Source of the DNA: DASPHG01 sp963849605
GTDB lineage: Bacteria > Actinomycetota > Thermoleophilia > Solirubrobacterales > Thermoleophilaceae
Assembly (NCBI GenBank): GCA_963849605.1
Contig: CAWKHX010000015.1
Coordinates: 372,001 to 436,000, forward strand
Length of the DNA: 64,000 bases
Direction of reading: 5' to 3'
Shown: positions 25,418-34,002 of the stretch, in pieces
How positions within the stretch are numbered: the first letter of the stretch is position 1
Layout of the letters: each line of letters opens with the position of its first letter
Translations under genes and position numbers: made by a program
The notes under the pieces: model-generated
What the model was told of the DNA's origin: nothing
Database searches by the model: none
The model's input: the letters and a program-made list of their open reading frames with translations, nothing else

Positions 25418-25707
25418 GGCGCCTGGCCCCGCGGCCCCTGGCCGATGCGCTGGCGCCGGTCCGGCGCGACCTCGCGCCGGCGACCACGCTCGCACGGGTG
25501 CAGGAAGCGTGGACGTCGGTGGCGGGCCTCGCGGCGAAGGAGGCGACCCCCGTCGCCGAGCGCAACGGGACCGTCACATTCGCGTGCCGGTCATCGGTCT
25601 GGGCGGGCGAGCTGAGCCTCATGGCGGAGGACCTGAAGGCGCGCCTGACGGCCGCTCTCGGGGACCATTCTGTGACGGATCTGCGGTTCGTGACGCGCTC
25701 TTCGTAA
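25414..25707 (+). CDS. DUF721 (DciA-like) protein
   Basis: 97 residues. The pattern LARVQEAWTSVAGLAAKEATPVAERNGTVTFACRSSVWAGELSLMAEDLKARL is the DUF721 core. Family members in this position between recF and gyrB are common in Actinobacteria, and DciA relatives load the replicative helicase, so a role in initiation is likely. Starts with the GTG that overlaps the recF stop. Confidence 0.85.
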   Translation: MRRLAPRPLADALAPVRRDLAPATTLARVQEAWTSVAGLAAKEATPVAERNGTVTFACRSSVWAGELSLMAEDLKARLTAALGDHSVTDLRFVTRSS

Positions 25708-25829
25708 CGCCGGGAAACGTGGCCTCGGCCCGAGTCCCAGAAAAGGCGCGTTTTGCAGGGCTTTTGTAACGCTCTGGGGCGTCCGATCTGAGGGTTAAGC
25801 TGCTATCCTCTTGAGGCCGCCAGAACGCG

Positions 25830-25869
25830 CCCCGACCCGCATCTGTGGAGGCAATGGGTCGGGGTTTCT
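25830..25869 (+). promoter_or_regulatory. Terminator-like hairpin in the gyrB leader
   Basis: A 9-bp perfect inverted repeat, CCCCGACCC (25830-25838) and GGGTCGGGG (25856-25864), with a 17-nt loop, followed by TTTCT. It lies downstream of a possible -10 (TATCCT, 25803-25808) and 28-33 nt before the gyrB start, so it could act as an attenuator or supercoiling/translation control element. The T-run is short. Confidence 0.45.
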
Positions 25870-25896
25870 CATGTGACCACGAAGGAAGGCCGGAGA

Positions 25897-28338
25897 TTGG
25901 CTGACAAGCCTGCGAAGAAGCCCGCGAAAACACCGAAGAAGAGCTCCAACGGAAGCTACGGGGCCCAGGACATCACGGTCCTCGAGGGGCTCGAGGCGGT
26001 TCGCAAGCGCCCCGGTATGTACATCGGCTCCACGGGCCAGCGCGGGCTCCATCACCTCATCTACGAGGTCATGGACAACTCGGTCGACGAGGCGCTCGCG
26101 GGCGAGGCCGACCACGTCGCGATCGTCATCCACCCGGACAACTCGGTGACGGTCACCGACAACGGCCGCGGCATACCGGTCGACCTGCACGAGAAGGAGA
26201 AGCGGCCGGCCGCCGAGGTCGTGCTGACGGTCCTCCACGCAGGCGGCAAGTTCGGCGACGGCGGCGGCTACAAGGTCTCCGGCGGGCTGCACGGCGTCGG
26301 GGTGTCCGTGGTCAACGCGCTGTCGGAATCGCTCGACCTCACCGTCTGGCGCGACGGGCACGAGTGGACCCAGTCGTATGAGCGGGGCGCCCCGAAGGCC
26401 GATCTCAAGAAGGGCGCGAAGACCCAGGAGCGCGGCACGCGGATCACCTTCATGCCCGACCTCGAGATCTTCGACACGATCGACTACGACCGCTCGATCC
26501 TCGAGACCCGCTTCCGCGAGATGGCGTTCCTCACGAAGGGCCTCATGATCGAGTTCGAGGACGAGCGCGGCGAGGGCTTCAAGACCTCGTTCAAGTACGA
26601 CGGCGGCATCGTCGACTTCGTCACCTACCTGCACTCCCAGGGCACGCGCGACCCGATCCAGAAGAAGGTCGTCTACATGGAGGAGTCGAGCGACGTGGGC
26701 GAGGTGGAGGTCGCGCTCCAGTGGAACAACTCCTACCAGGAGAACCTGCTCTCGTTCGCCAACAACATCAACACGCACGAGGGTGGCGCGCACCTCTCGG
26801 GCTTCCGGTCCGCGCTGACGCGCACGCTGAACGCGTACGCGCGGCAGAAGGGCTTCATCAAGGAGAAGGAGGAGAACCTCTCCGGCGAGGACGTCCGCGA
26901 GGGGCTCACGGCGATCATCTCCGTGAAGGTCCAGGATCCGCAGTTCGAGGGCCAGACGAAGACGAAGCTCGGCAACCCGCCGGTCGAGGGCTTCGTCCAG
27001 GCCGCGGTCAACAAGGGCCTCGGCGAGTTCCTCGAGGAGAATCCCGCCGAGGGCAACCAAATCATCAAGAAGGCCGTCCAGGCCGCCCAGGCGCGTGCGG
27101 CGGCCCGCAAAGCGCGCGACCTCACGCGCCGGAAGTCGGCGCTCGAGAACTCGACGCTCCCGGGCAAGCTCGCCGACTGTTCGGTGCGCGATCCCGCGCT
27201 CGCGGAGCTGTTCGTGGTCGAGGGCGACTCCGCCGGCGGCTCGGCGAAGCAGGGCCGCGACCGCAACACGCAGGCGATCCTTCCGCTGCGCGGCAAGATC
27301 ATCAACGTCGAGAAGAACCGGATCGACAAGGTCCTCTCGAACACCGAGATCCAGGCGCTGATCACCGCGATCGGCACCGGCATCCGGGAGGAGTTCGAGC
27401 TAGAGAAGGCCCGCTACCACAAGGTCATCGTCATGACGGACGCCGACGTGGACGGCGCGCACATCCGCACTCTCGTGCTGACCTTCCTGTTCCGCGAGAT
27501 GCCCGAGCTCATCGAGGCCGGCTACGTCTACATCGCGAAGCCGCCGCTCTACAAGGTGAAGAACGGGTCGCATGAGGTCTACGTCGAGAAGGAGTCGGAG
27601 CTCGAGGAGCTGCTCCTGCGCGACAAGCTCGAGAAGATCCAGGTCTTCGACCGCGCCGGCACGCAGTTCAAGCTCACGGCGGCGCGCTGGCAGAAGTACG
27701 GCCGGCTCCTCAAGCAGTACGAGGGCTGGGCGTCGTCGCTGCGCGCCGAGTGGGGGCACGAGATCGTCACGTTCCTCGAGGAGTCCACGATCCTCGACGA
27801 GGGCGCGGTGGAGGGCGACGCCGTGCTTGCGCTTATGGAGAACGTGGATCCGGTGGAGGAGCCGCACACGACCGAGCTGGTCGAGAAGAACGCGGACGAG
27901 ATCATCATCAAGGTCATCGAGCGGAAGACCGGGCTCGCACGCACTCACCGGCTGAAGCGGCCGATGTTCGACGCGTCCGACTACCGCAACTTCATTCGCG
28001 TGCACGCAGAGTTGAAGTCGCTGTCCGGCACCCCGCCGTTCGACGTCCGGCTCGACAAGCACGAGCGCCGGGCGCTGTCCTTCGAGGCGCTCCGCCACGA
28101 GGTGATGGCGGTCGCCCAGGAGGGCGTAAAGCTCCAGCGCTTCAAGGGCCTGGGCGAGATGAACGCCGACCAGCTCTTCGACACGGCGATGGACCCAGGC
28201 CACCGGACGCTGCAGCAGGTCACCGTCGACGACGCGGCGTCAACCGATCAGATCTTCTCGATGCTGATGGGGGACAAGGTGGAACCGAGGCGTGAGTTCA
28301 TAGAGGCGCACGCCCGCGACGCGAGCCTGGACGTCTAG
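25897..28338 (+). CDS. gyrB: DNA gyrase subunit B
   Basis: 813 residues. GHKL ATPase domain (YIGSTGQRGLHHLIYEVMDNSVDEA, NGRGIPVD, GGLHGVGVSVVNALS), transducer, TOPRIM domain with VVEGDSAGGSAKQGRDR and TDADVDGAHIRTL, and C-terminal GyrB tail (RFKGLGEMNADQLFDTAMDP). It hydrolyses ATP to drive negative supercoiling with GyrA. AAGGAAGG (25882-25889) lies 7 nt before the TTG at 25897, favouring MADKPAKK as the N-terminus; a GTG at 25873 in the same frame lacks such a site. A Lys-rich stretch of roughly 17 residues precedes the ATPase domain. Confidence 0.96.
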   Translation: MADKPAKKPAKTPKKSSNGSYGAQDITVLEGLEAVRKRPGMYIGSTGQRGLHHLIYEVMDNSVDEALAGEADHVAIVIHPDNSVTVTDNGRGIPVDLHEKEKRPAAEVVLTVLHAGGKFGDGGGYKVSGGLHGVGVSVVNALSESLDLTVWRDGHEWTQSYERGAPKADLKKGAKTQERGTRITFMPDLEIFDTIDYDRSILETRFREMAFLTKGLMIEFEDERGEGFKTSFKYDGGIVDFVTYLHSQGTRDPIQKKVVYMEESSDVGEVEVALQWNNSYQENLLSFANNINTHEGGAHLSGFRSALTRTLNAYARQKGFIKEKEENLSGEDVREGLTAIISVKVQDPQFEGQTKTKLGNPPVEGFVQAAVNKGLGEFLEENPAEGNQIIKKAVQAAQARAAARKARDLTRRKSALENSTLPGKLADCSVRDPALAELFVVEGDSAGGSAKQGRDRNTQAILPLRGKIINVEKNRIDKVLSNTEIQALITAIGTGIREEFELEKARYHKVIVMTDADVDGAHIRTLVLTFLFREMPELIEAGYVYIAKPPLYKVKNGSHEVYVEKESELEELLLRDKLEKIQVFDRAGTQFKLTAARWQKYGRLLKQYEGWASSLRAEWGHEIVTFLEESTILDEGAVEGDAVLALMENVDPVEEPHTTELVEKNADEIIIKVIERKTGLARTHRLKRPMFDASDYRNFIRVHAELKSLSGTPPFDVRLDKHERRALSFEALRHEVMAVAQEGVKLQRFKGLGEMNADQLFDTAMDPGHRTLQQVTVDDAASTDQIFSMLMGDKVEPRREFIEAHARDASLDV

Positions 28339-28340
28339 CG

Positions 28341-30909
28341 ATGGCCGTCGACCAGCTGACAGGCGGGAACATCGAGCCGCGCGGGCTCGAGGAGGAGATG
28401 CGGTCGAGCTACCTCGACTACGCCATGAGCGTGATCGTGGGTCGCGCGCTCCCGGACGCGCGCGACGGGCTCAAGCCGGTCCACCGGCGCGTGCTCTACT
28501 CGATGCACCGCGACGGGCTCCAGCCCAACCGGCCGTACCGCAAGTGCGCGCGCGTGGTCGGCGACGTCATGGGCTCGTTCCATCCCCACGGCGACAGCGC
28601 GATCTACGACACGTTGGTGCGCCTCGCGCAGGACTTCGCACAGCGCTACGTTCTCGTCGACGGGCAGGGCAACTTCGGGTCGATCGACTCGGACCCCGCG
28701 GCCGCGATGCGGTACACCGAGGCGCGCCTCGCCCGGTTGGCCACGGAGATGCTCCGCGACATCGACGCGGACACCGTCGACTTCGGCCCCAACTACGACG
28801 GGTCGGAGAACGAGCCGCTCGTCCTGCCGTCGCGCTACCCGAACCTGCTCGTCAACGGGTCGGCCGGCATCGCCGTCGGGATGGCCACGAACATCCCGCC
28901 GCACAACCTCGGCGAGGTCATCGACGCGACCGTCGCGTACATCGACGACCCGCAGATCGACACCGCCGGCCTGATGCAGCACATCCCCGGCCCGGACTTC
29001 CCGACGGGCGGCACGATCGTGGGCCGGACGGGGATCAAGGAGGCGTACGAGACGGGGCGTGGCCGTGTCGTCCTGCGCGGCAAGGCGCACATCGAGCCGC
29101 TGCGCCAGGGCAAGGAGGCGATCATCGTCACCGAGATGCCCTACCAGGTGTCGAAGGGGGACGGGCGTAACGACGGATCGGGCCTGATCAAGAAGATCGC
29201 CGAGGTCGTCCAGAACGGGAAGATCCCGCAGATCTCGGACCTGCGCGACGAGTCCGACAAGCGCGGCACGCGCCTGGTCATCGAGCTGAAGCGCGACGCG
29301 ATCCCGAAGGTCGTGCTGAACAACCTCTACAAGTTCACGTCGCTTCAGACCACCTTCGGCGTGAACATGGTGGCCCTGGTCGACGGCGTGCCGCGCACGC
29401 TCGGGCTCGTGCCGCTGATCAAGAACTACGTCGACCACCAGCGCGACGTGATCGTGCGCCGCACGAAGTTCGAGCTGAGGCGTGCGGAGGCCCGCGCGCA
29501 CATCCTCGAGGGCCTCCTGATCGCGCTCGACAACCTCGACGCCGTGATCGAGTTGATCCGCGGGTCGCGTGATCCGGACGCGGCGCGCGACGGCCTGATC
29601 GAGAAGTTCTCGCTCTCGCGGGAGCAGGCGCAGGCCATTCTCGACCTCCGCCTCCAGCGCCTCACCGCGATGGAGTCGGACACGATCAAGCGCGAGCACG
29701 CCGACCTGGTCGAGCGGATCGCCGAGCTGCGCGACATCCTCGGCGACGAGTCGCGCGTGATGGGCCTGATCAAGGAGGAGCTGCTCGAGATCAAGGACCG
29801 CTACGGCGACGAGCGGCGCACCGAGATCACCCACGCCGAGGGCGACATCGACATAGAGGACCTGATCGCCGACCAGCAGATGGTCATCTCGATCACCAAG
29901 TCGGGCTACATCAAGTCGCTCCCGCTGGCCACGTACCGGCAGCAGAAGCGGGGCGGGATCGGCGTCCGCGGCATGGAGATGAAGGAGGAGGACTACATCG
30001 AGCACCTCTTCGTGACCTCGACGCACGACTTCCTCCTGTTCTTCACGAATCGCGGCAAGGTGTACCGCCAGAAGGTCTACGACCTGCCCGAGGCGAGCCG
30101 CACCTCGAAGGGCCGCGCGCTGGTGAACGTCCTGCCGTTGCGCGAGGGCGAGCTTGTCAGCGCCGTGCAGACCACGCGCGACTTCTCCGAGGGCAAGTAC
30201 CTCGTCTTCGCTACCCGCAAGGGCATGATCAAGAAGACGGAGTTCAAGCGCCTACAACACGCCGATCAAGGCGGACGGGATCATCGCGATCAAGATCCGC
30301 GAGGGCGACGAGCTCGTCGAGGTTCGCCGGACCGAGGGCGAGTCCGACATCATCATGGTGGCGCGCTCGGGCAAGGCCGCCCGCTTCAACACGGACCAGG
30401 TCCGCCCGATGGGCCGCGACACCTCGGGCGTCAAGGGGATGAACGTCGCGCAGAAGGGCAACTACGTCCTGGCGATGGACATCGCCCGCGACGACACGGA
30501 GCTCCTGGTCGTGACGGAGAACGGCTTCGGCAAGCGCTCGGCGATCACCGACTACCCGGTGAAGGGCCGCGGGACGATGGGCGTGCAGACGATCAAGCTG
30601 ACCGATAGGAAGGGCGCCCTCGCCGGCGCGCTGATCGTGCGCGAGCACGACGAGCTCGTCTTCATCTCCCAGAACGGCATGGTGCAGCGCACGGGCGTGA
30701 AGGGCATCTCCCTCTATGGCCGCGCGTCCCAGGGCGTGAACGTGATGAACCTCCGCGAGGACGACATGGTCAGCGCGGTCGCGCTCGTGATGGAGGGCCA
30801 GGCCGAGACCGCCGCGAAGGTCAGACGAGGGCGAGGACACGCCCGAGCTCGAGGCCGCCGCGACGGCGACGCGCCGGACGAGCCGCCTGCCGCCGAAGAC
30901 ACCGAGTAG
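28341..30909 (+). CDS. gyrA: DNA gyrase subunit A (one-base frameshift at about 30252)
   Basis: About 855 residues once one extra base is skipped. N-terminal SYLDYAMSVIVGRALPDARDGLKPVHRRVLY, the active tyrosine in AAMRYTEARLA, a long coiled coil, a GyrA-box-like QKRGGIG near residue 535 and beta-pinwheel repeats. The reading frame breaks after MIKKTEFKR: reading CGCC as CGC restores YNTPIKADGIIAIKI and the rest of the pinwheel to the stop at 30909. GyrA is essential, so a sequencing or assembly insertion is more likely than inactivation. It lies 2 nt after gyrB. The last 30 residues are compositionally odd (Arg-rich, then acidic). Confidence 0.95.
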
Positions 30910-30939
30910 CGCCTCACGGAACCCGAACGCGTCGCGTTC

Positions 30940-30945
30940 TAGGTT
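30940..30945 (+). promoter_or_regulatory. -10 box of the EamA transporter gene
   Basis: TAGGTT, 6 nt before the GTG at 30952, consistent with a leaderless mRNA. Confidence 0.4.
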
Positions 30946-30951
30946 CCAGGA

Positions 30952-31878
30952 GTGGGATCAGGACTGCTCGATCACGAGCCCCGCTGGCTCGGGCCGCTGG
31001 CCCTGGGGACGATCTACGTCGTCTGGGGATCGACGTACCTCGCCATCCGGGTCATGGTCGAGGACATCCCGCCGCTGCTCGGCGCGGGCGTCCGCTTCCT
31101 GCTCGCCGGGCTGATCATGTACGCCTGGCTCGCGTGGCGGCGTCCGCCGGGCGTCCGCTCCGTGACCGGGCGCCAGATCCTGGGCGCCACGATCGTCGGC
31201 CTACTGCTGATGTTCGGCGGGAATGGGTTGGTCACGGTCGCCGAGCAGGAGGTGCCGTCGGGCCTGGCCGCGCTCCTGATCGCGACCGTCCCGCTGTGGG
31301 TGATCCTGCTGCGCGCCAGCTACGGCCGGGAGCGCGTCCCTGTGACGACGCTGATGAGCGTCGCGGTGGGCTTCATCGGCGTCGCGCTGCTCGTGCTCCC
31401 CGGCGACCGGCCCGAGGATGCGCCGCTCGGCTGGTCGCTCTTGGTCGTGGTGGCGGCCGTCCTGTGGGCCAGCGGCTCGTTCGCCGCCAACCGGGTCCAG
31501 CGGCCCCACGACGTGCTCACCGCCACGGCGTGGCAGATGATCATCGGCGGCGCCGCGATGGTGGTCGTCGGCCTGGCGATCGGCGAGCTGGGCGACCTGC
31601 ACCTGGCCGAGATCGGCGCCGACTCCTGGGCGGCGTTCATCTTCCTCGTCTTCGTCGGGTCGATCGCCGCGTTCACGGCGTACAACTGGCTCCTGCGGCA
31701 TGTCGCGATCTCGACGGTGGCGACCTACGCGTTCGTGAACCCGGTGATCGCGGTCTTCCTCGGGTGGGCGATCCTGTCCGAGGAGATCACCTCCTACGTG
31801 GTGGCCGGGACCGCGGTGATCGTTGCCTCGGTCGCCTTCGTCGTCCTCAGCTCGGAGGAGAAGGCACCCTCCGCGTGA
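30952..31878 (+). CDS. EamA/DMT-family transporter
   Basis: 308 residues with ten hydrophobic helices in two EamA repeats: GTIYVVWGSTYLAIRVMVEDIPPLLGAGVRFLLAGLIM opens the first, and LLVVVAAVLWASGSFAANR the second. YNWLLRHVAISTVATYAFVNPVIAVFLGW is the conserved ninth to tenth helix region. It probably exports a small metabolite such as an amino acid; the substrate cannot be told. The stop codon lies in the 5' arm of an inverted repeat that begins the RNA element downstream. Confidence 0.9.
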   Translation: MGSGLLDHEPRWLGPLALGTIYVVWGSTYLAIRVMVEDIPPLLGAGVRFLLAGLIMYAWLAWRRPPGVRSVTGRQILGATIVGLLLMFGGNGLVTVAEQEVPSGLAALLIATVPLWVILLRASYGRERVPVTTLMSVAVGFIGVALLVLPGDRPEDAPLGWSLLVVVAAVLWASGSFAANRVQRPHDVLTATAWQMIIGGAAMVVVGLAIGELGDLHLAEIGADSWAAFIFLVFVGSIAAFTAYNWLLRHVAISTVATYAFVNPVIAVFLGWAILSEEITSYVVAGTAVIVASVAFVVLSSEEKAPSA

Positions 31879-31889
31879 TCCGGTAGATT

Positions 31890-32131
31890 CGGATCACCAG
31901 GGAAAGGAGGTGGTCCTAACGTTGAATGACAGTCTTTTCGGGACCCTGGAGGTGACCGGCCGCTAGCCGGTTCGCTGGACCCCGTTAGCGGAGTCCAACC
32001 GGGACACCGTCGGAGAAGGAGGCCGGGATTCGTCCCTCCGGCCGCGAAGCCCCAGGCCTCGCAGCGACCACCTCCGATCAAATCCAGTAGAGGCGTGCGA
32101 GGGGCGTCCCGGGTGGGCGCCCCTCGTCTTT
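31890..32131 (+). ncRNA. Candidate structured RNA with 16S-3'-end mimicry and intrinsic terminator
   Basis: No convincing long coding sequence is present. A 10-bp closing stem joins GGAGGTGGTC (31906-31915) to GACCACCTCC (32066-32075). Inside are four hairpins: arms ACCGGC/GCCGGT (31955-31971), TGGAC-CCG/CGG-GTCCA (31976-31997), a UUCG-capped stem (32021-32043) and GCGA-GCC/GGC-TCGC (32044-32062). A terminator follows at 32098-32131. GAAAGGAGGTG (31902-31912) perfectly complements the conserved 16S tail CACCUCCUUUC, and GGATCACC (31891-31898) copies the 16S end and can pair with GGTGGTCC (31909-31916). A TAGATT box (31884-31889) could start transcription near 31896. No known family was recognised; a 14-codon TTG-started leader peptide (31922-31966) is an alternative content. 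Confidence 0.55.
32098..32131 (+). terminator. Rho-independent terminator
   Basis: A 9-bp perfect stem, CGAGGGGCG (32098-32106) and CGCCCCTCG (32118-32126), with an 11-nt loop, followed by TCTTTA. It ends the plus-strand RNA element and abuts the stop of the convergent coiled-coil gene, so it may work for both strands. Confidence 0.65.
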
Positions 32132-32606
32132 AGTCGGACTTCTGCTCGAGGTCTTCGATCCGCTGCTCGAGGTCGTCGAGGCGGTTCGTGACGTTGTCGG
32201 AGCCGCTGTCCTGCTGCTCGAGGTCCTTCACCTTCTTGTCGAGGTCATCGACGTCCTGCTGGAGCTTGGTCAGGTCCTCCGCGTTAGCTGCGTCGTCCAG
32301 CCGGCTCTCGACCTGGTCGAGCCGCTGGGTCATCTGCTCGCGAAGGACCTCGACGTCGGCTTGCAGGTTGTTCACCGCGCCCCTGTCCTGAGCCTCGTCC
32401 TTCGCGTCCTGCGCCTCGAAGATCGCGTACGCGGCCGCCGCGGCCGCCGCGACGGCGATCACGGTCAGCAGCATCAGCCAGCGGTTCTGGCGCCGCTCGT
32501 GCCGCTCCTCGGGCGTCAGCTCAGGCTCTTCCACGGGCTTCTCCACCGGCTTCGCGTCTGCCGGGGGCGCCGGCTCAGCCGGGGGAGGAACGGGAGGCCC
32601 TGCCAC
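32130..32606 (-). CDS. Single-pass membrane protein with C-terminal coiled coil
   Basis: 158 residues, unrecognised family. A Pro/Glu-rich cytosolic N-terminus (about 1-38) is followed by one hydrophobic helix (WLMLLTVIAVAAAAAAAYAIF, about 43-63) and then a long heptad-patterned region (LQADVEVLREQMTQRLDQVESRLDD ... LDDLEQRIEDLEQKSD). It is probably a type II membrane protein with an extracellular coiled coil. The GTG at 32604-32606 is 4 nt after the HNH nuclease stop, so they are likely co-transcribed. Confidence 0.75.
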   Translation of the reverse strand: MAGPPVPPPAEPAPPADAKPVEKPVEEPELTPEERHERRQNRWLMLLTVIAVAAAAAAAYAIFEAQDAKDEAQDRGAVNNLQADVEVLREQMTQRLDQVESRLDDAANAEDLTKLQQDVDDLDKKVKDLEQQDSGSDNVTNRLDDLEQRIEDLEQKSD

Positions 32607-32610
32607 CTTG

Positions 32611-33138
32611 TTACGCCGCCTGAGGAAGATATTGCTCCCAGGCCGCCGGGATCTTCGGCTCCGCCACGTGCACGAAGATAGTCGCTGAGGGGGCGCGGGG
32701 GGAGCGTCGCGGGTGCATGTTCGCCTGCCTGGGCAGGCGATCGCCCTTCCGCCGGTTGCAGGGTGCGCAGCAGGTGACGATGTTCTCCCAGGTCGAGGAG
32801 CCGCCCTTAGAGCGCGGGATGACGTGGTCGACGGTGAGCGAGTGGCGCTCGGAGCCGCAGTACTGGCACGCCCAGCGGTCGCGCGCGAAAACGGCTCGCC
32901 GCGTGATCTTGCGGCGGTGGGCGTCGCGCGGCACGCGGATGTAGGTGACGAGCCGGATCACGACGGGACGCGGGACGGTGAGGCTCTCCGAGTGGAGCGC
33001 CCACCCGCCCTGCTCGAGGACCTCGGCGCGGTCCTTCAAGACCAGGACGGTCGCGCGGCGCACAGTGCACACGTTGATGGGCTCGTACGAAGCGTTCAGT
33101 ACGAGCACGCGACCGGTCGTCCGACGTGGGCCTACCAA
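32611..33138 (-). CDS. HNH endonuclease family protein
   Basis: About 175 residues. The conserved N-terminus VLVLNASYEPINVCTVRRA is followed by VVIRLVTYIRVP and the HNH module: CQYCG, SLTVDHVIPRSKGGSSTWENIVTCCAPCNRRKGDR with paired CxxC zinc motifs and the DH...N...N residues. This is a chromosomal HNH family widespread in Actinobacteria and Cyanobacteria, of unclear role and not obviously mobile. A TTG start (33136-33138) lies 10 nt after TATTCT (minus strand, 33149-33154). A GTG at 33106-33108, directly before LVLNASYEP, is equally possible. Confidence 0.85.
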   Translation of the reverse strand: MVGPRRTTGRVLVLNASYEPINVCTVRRATVLVLKDRAEVLEQGGWALHSESLTVPRPVVIRLVTYIRVPRDAHRRKITRRAVFARDRWACQYCGSERHSLTVDHVIPRSKGGSSTWENIVTCCAPCNRRKGDRLPRQANMHPRRSPRAPSATIFVHVAEPKIPAAWEQYLPQAA

Positions 33139-33176
33139 CTTGGCCCACAGAATAGCCGCGACCCGCGCAGTGAACG

Positions 33177-34001
33177 TCAGGCTGACGGATACGAACCAAG
33201 CACCCGGAGCTCCTCGACCCGGCCTCGCAGCGCGTCCAGGGCCTCGGCTACCTGCGGCGCCCCGGCGCCGCCCTCGAGGTCCGCGAAGAACATGTAGTGG
33301 CCGAGCCCGACGCGCCGCGGCCGCGACTCGATCCGGGTCAGGTTGATCTCGCGGTCCGACAGCTCGCGCAGCACGTTCACGAGCGCGCCCGGCGACTCGT
33401 CGTTGAACCCCCAGAAGACGATCGAGGTCTTGTCGCCGCCGTCCGATGCGGCGTCGGCCGGCGCGAGCCAGACGAAGCGCGTCTCGTTGTCGGGCGAGTC
33501 CTCGACGTCCGCCCGCAGGACGACACAGTCGTAGAGCTCCGCCGCCAGACGGGACGAGAGTGCGGCCCAGGGCTCGCCGGACTCGGCCACCGCGCGCGCG
33601 GCCTCCGCGGTGGAGACGCTCGACACGCGCTCGGCGCGGGCGAGCTCGCCTCGCAGGAGGACACCGCACTGGGACATCGCCTGCGGGTGCGAGATAACGC
33701 GCGTGACGTCGGCGGCCTCGAGCTCGCGGCGGGCGATCAGGCAGTGGTGGATGGGATGGATGTGCTCGGCCACGATGCGCACGTCGGACGCCTCCGTCGC
33801 GAGCGCGTCGAGTGTGGCCGCCACCCCGCCCTCGAGCGAGTTCTCGATCGGGACGAGCGCGCGGTCGGCCGTGCCCTCGTGGACGGCCATGACGGTGTCG
33901 TAGACGGTTGGGTACGCGACCGCCTCGGCCCCCTCCGGCGCGGACGCGCGCAACGCCTCCTCAGTGAAGGTGCCGGCGGGCCCCAGGAACGCGACGCGCA
34001 C
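33177..34001 (-). CDS. pheA: Prephenate dehydratase
   Basis: 274 residues. Monofunctional PheA converts prephenate to phenylpyruvate for phenylalanine. VAFLGPAGTFTEEAL opens the protein, VPIENSLEGGVAATLD and ISHPQAMSQC are substrate-binding segments, and TRFVWLA ends the catalytic domain. A regulatory ACT domain follows (TSIVFWGFNDESPGALVNVLRELSDREINLTRIESRP, the GALxxxL and ESRP motifs), implying feedback inhibition by Phe. GTG at 33999-34001, one base after the DUF4446 stop. Confidence 0.96.
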   Translation of the reverse strand: MRVAFLGPAGTFTEEALRASAPEGAEAVAYPTVYDTVMAVHEGTADRALVPIENSLEGGVAATLDALATEASDVRIVAEHIHPIHHCLIARRELEAADVTRVISHPQAMSQCGVLLRGELARAERVSSVSTAEAARAVAESGEPWAALSSRLAAELYDCVVLRADVEDSPDNETRFVWLAPADAASDGGDKTSIVFWGFNDESPGALVNVLRELSDREINLTRIESRPRRVGLGHYMFFADLEGGAGAPQVAEALDALRGRVEELRVLGSYPSA

Positions 34002-34002
34002 G

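Noticed and set aside
25795..27060. Open frame of 421 codons antisense to gyrB
   Set aside because: Composition is that of a shadow frame, and gyrB motifs on the plus strand are unambiguous.
28335..30026. Long open frame of 563 codons antisense to gyrA
   Set aside because: High-GC DNA gives long antisense frames; its protein is Arg/Val/Asp-rich with no recognisable motif, while the plus strand encodes GyrA.
31890..33138. HEARO-type RNA with its HNH endonuclease
   Set aside because: The nearby HNH gene belongs to a chromosomal family, is on the opposite strand and is separated by another gene; no mobile-element features are seen.
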